Source: Nitrospirota bacterium (GTDB taxonomy: Bacteria; Nitrospirota; Thermodesulfovibrionia; Thermodesulfovibrionales; Dissulfurispiraceae). Taken from it: 5,595 nucleotides of DNA. The stretch is from the NCBI GenBank assembly GCA_013349595.1, contig DUZI01000337.1, positions 1-5,595 on the forward strand, written 5' to 3'. A program made the translations under genes and the position numbers. This document shows positions 4,917-5,595 of this stretch, piece by piece (position 1 is the first letter of the stretch; the number at the start of each line of letters is the position of its first letter). The notes under the pieces are model-generated. The model ran no database searches, was not told the origin of the DNA, and saw only the letters and a program-made list of their open reading frames with translations.

Positions 4917-5501
4917 ATGATAGACATAAACATAAATACAAATGTAAACAATGCCCTAACTTCAAACTACAATCAAAAGAATGATATTCAAAGAAATGTA
5001 GCTGTTGGGGTAAATCCAGAAAGTGCATCTACTTTTAACACATCAGTTATGTCTGGTAGTTCTGCAGTAAGACCAGTAAATAATAATGAAAGTAAGCCTA
5101 ATAACCCTCAGACTACTGAGAAGGAAAGGGCAAATATTAATAGCAATGATAATAATAATTTTTCACAAAAGACTACTGAGAATGAAAAGACAAATAATAA
5201 TAATGATAATAATAATGTTTCACAAAAAAGCATACAATTAGAATTTGATAAGGCAACTGGTTACCCTGTTATTAAGTTCAGAGATACAAAAGGTAATGTT
5301 GTATCTCAGGTTCCTCCTGAACAGTTTTTAAAAATGAGATCTGTTCTTGGTTATAATAGTAGAAAAGAAGAAATAGTTGATAATAATGAGAGTCTATATA
5401 GTAGAAAAGTTGGAGAAGAAATGAAAAATCAAAATTCTTCTGAAACTAACAAAGATTCAAGTGGTTCCTCAAAGGAAAATAACCTTAGTCTTTACATTTA
5501 A
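4917..5501 (+). CDS. flaG: FlaG-family flagellar protein with Asn-rich low-complexity flanks
   Basis: The protein is 194 residues. Residues about 105-144 carry the FlaG signature: IQLEFDKATGYPVIKF, then a DTKGNVVSQVPPEQFLK segment, matching the family pattern of an LxF strand, a TG turn, a V-I-K strand, a D-x-x-G turn and a (I/V)PPEE-like helix start. FlaG proteins are associated with filament length or cap assembly and are usually encoded near fliD, but their exact role is poorly defined. This copy is unusual. Residues 1-104 are Asn/Ser/Thr-rich and include a duplicated 20-codon unit. About 50 polar residues follow the domain, whereas typical FlaG proteins of 110-140 residues end soon after it. 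There is no signal peptide or membrane segment. ATG 4917 has GAGG seven bases upstream. The next gene starts 20 bases after the stop, so they probably form an operon. The domain call is from motif recognition. Confidence 0.7.
   Translation: MIDININTNVNNALTSNYNQKNDIQRNVAVGVNPESASTFNTSVMSGSSAVRPVNNNESKPNNPQTTEKERANINSNDNNNFSQKTTENEKTNNNNDNNNVSQKSIQLEFDKATGYPVIKFRDTKGNVVSQVPPEQFLKMRSVLGYNSRKEEIVDNNESLYSRKVGEEMKNQNSSETNKDSSGSSKENNLSLYI
5112..5228 (+). repeat. Tandem duplication within the FlaG gene (60- and 57-base units)
   Basis: Two adjacent units, 5112-5171 and 5172-5228, both begin ACTACTGAGAA and end TTTCACAAAA plus G or A. They encode TTEKERANINSNDNNNFSQK and TTENEKTNNNNDNNNVSQK. The second is one codon shorter and richer in AAT triplets. 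The units stay in frame and lie just before the FlaG domain, so the linker length can probably vary between strains through slippage or recombination. Confidence 0.85.
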
Positions 5502-5506
5502 ATTTT

Positions 5507-5518
5507 AAGGAGGTGATT
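5507..5518 (+). promoter_or_regulatory. Exceptionally strong ribosome binding site of the last gene
   Basis: AAGGAGGTGATT contains AAGGAGGTGAT, an 11-base perfect complement to the usual 3' end of 16S rRNA. GGAGG ends eight bases before ATG 5522. It is by far the best SD in the window and suggests a product made in large amounts. Confidence 0.8.
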
Positions 5519-5521
5519 AAA

Positions 5522-5595
5522 ATGGCAGTTGAAACAGTAAAAAACAACAATGCAATGATGGCACAAGATCTAATGATGGCTAAGACCCAAAATAA
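5522..5595 (+). CDS. N-terminal part of an unidentified protein downstream of flaG (truncated by window edge)
   Basis: Twenty-four complete codons are visible, beginning MAVETVKNNNAMMAQDLMMA and then KTQN, with no stop before the edge. The start is polar and methionine-rich with no signal peptide. It resembles neither the conserved flagellin N-terminus nor that of FliD, which is the commonest neighbour of flaG. It starts 20 bases after the flaG stop and shares its upstream promoter, so a role in the flagellum is suggested by context only. Its very strong SD points to high expression. I do not recognise it. Confidence 0.65.
   Translation, partial: MAVETVKNNNAMMAQDLMMAKTQN

Noticed and set aside
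4843..5028. Minus-strand 61-residue frame across the flaG start
   Set aside because: It overlaps the promoter and start of the better supported FlaG gene and has no SD or recognisable motif.
1..5595. CRISPR arrays, tRNA or rRNA genes, insertion sequences
   Set aside because: No regularly spaced repeats, no cloverleaf or rRNA-like sequence, and no transposase motif or terminal inverted repeats were seen.

Overview
The window is AT-rich (about 35-40% G+C by eye) bacterial DNA with strong Shine-Dalgarno (SD) sites, many AGA/AGG arginine codons and short gene spacings. The combination of an HspR-type repressor with DnaJ and ClpB, a FlaG-type flagellar protein and a Sec-type signal peptide suggests a motile, probably Gram-negative-type bacterium. 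HspR regulation is known from Actinobacteria, Campylobacterota, Aquificota, Nitrospirota and several former Deltaproteobacteria. I cannot place the organism more precisely from the sequence.

Layout. (1) Positions 1-122, minus strand: the first 40 codons of a secreted protein that runs off the left edge. (2) Positions 123-506: a 384-base divergent intergenic region. It holds a possible decayed gene end (minus strand, 199-411), a hairpin in the leader of the leftward gene, and a clear sigma-70-type promoter for the rightward operon. An imperfect HspR-type inverted repeat overlaps that promoter. (3) Positions 507-4566: a tight dnaJ-hspR-clpB operon. dnaJ and hspR overlap by 17 bases, and clpB follows hspR after 18 bases. 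(4) Positions 4567-4916: a 350-base gap with no convincing terminator. It holds a perfect 17-base palindrome overlapping a TATAAT, some very short doubtful ORFs, and at its end a promoter with a nine-T run in its spacer. (5) Positions 4917-5501: a FlaG-domain protein with unusual Asn-rich flanks and a duplicated 20-codon segment. (6) From 5522: the start of an unidentified gene with an 11-base SD match, running off the right edge.

How the genes work together. DnaJ delivers misfolded or aggregated protein to DnaK, and ClpB works with that system to pull polypeptides out of aggregates. HspR is the likely heat-shock repressor, sited between its two output genes, which gives a simple autoregulated disaggregation operon. 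dnaK and grpE are not in the window, so DnaJ must act with a DnaK encoded elsewhere. The flaG promoter and downstream gene look like the start of a separate, probably flagellar, unit. I found no wholly new system. The points most worth checking are the operator region, the possible second translation start in clpB, the T-run promoter and atypical structure of the FlaG protein, and the possible gene remnant at 199-411.
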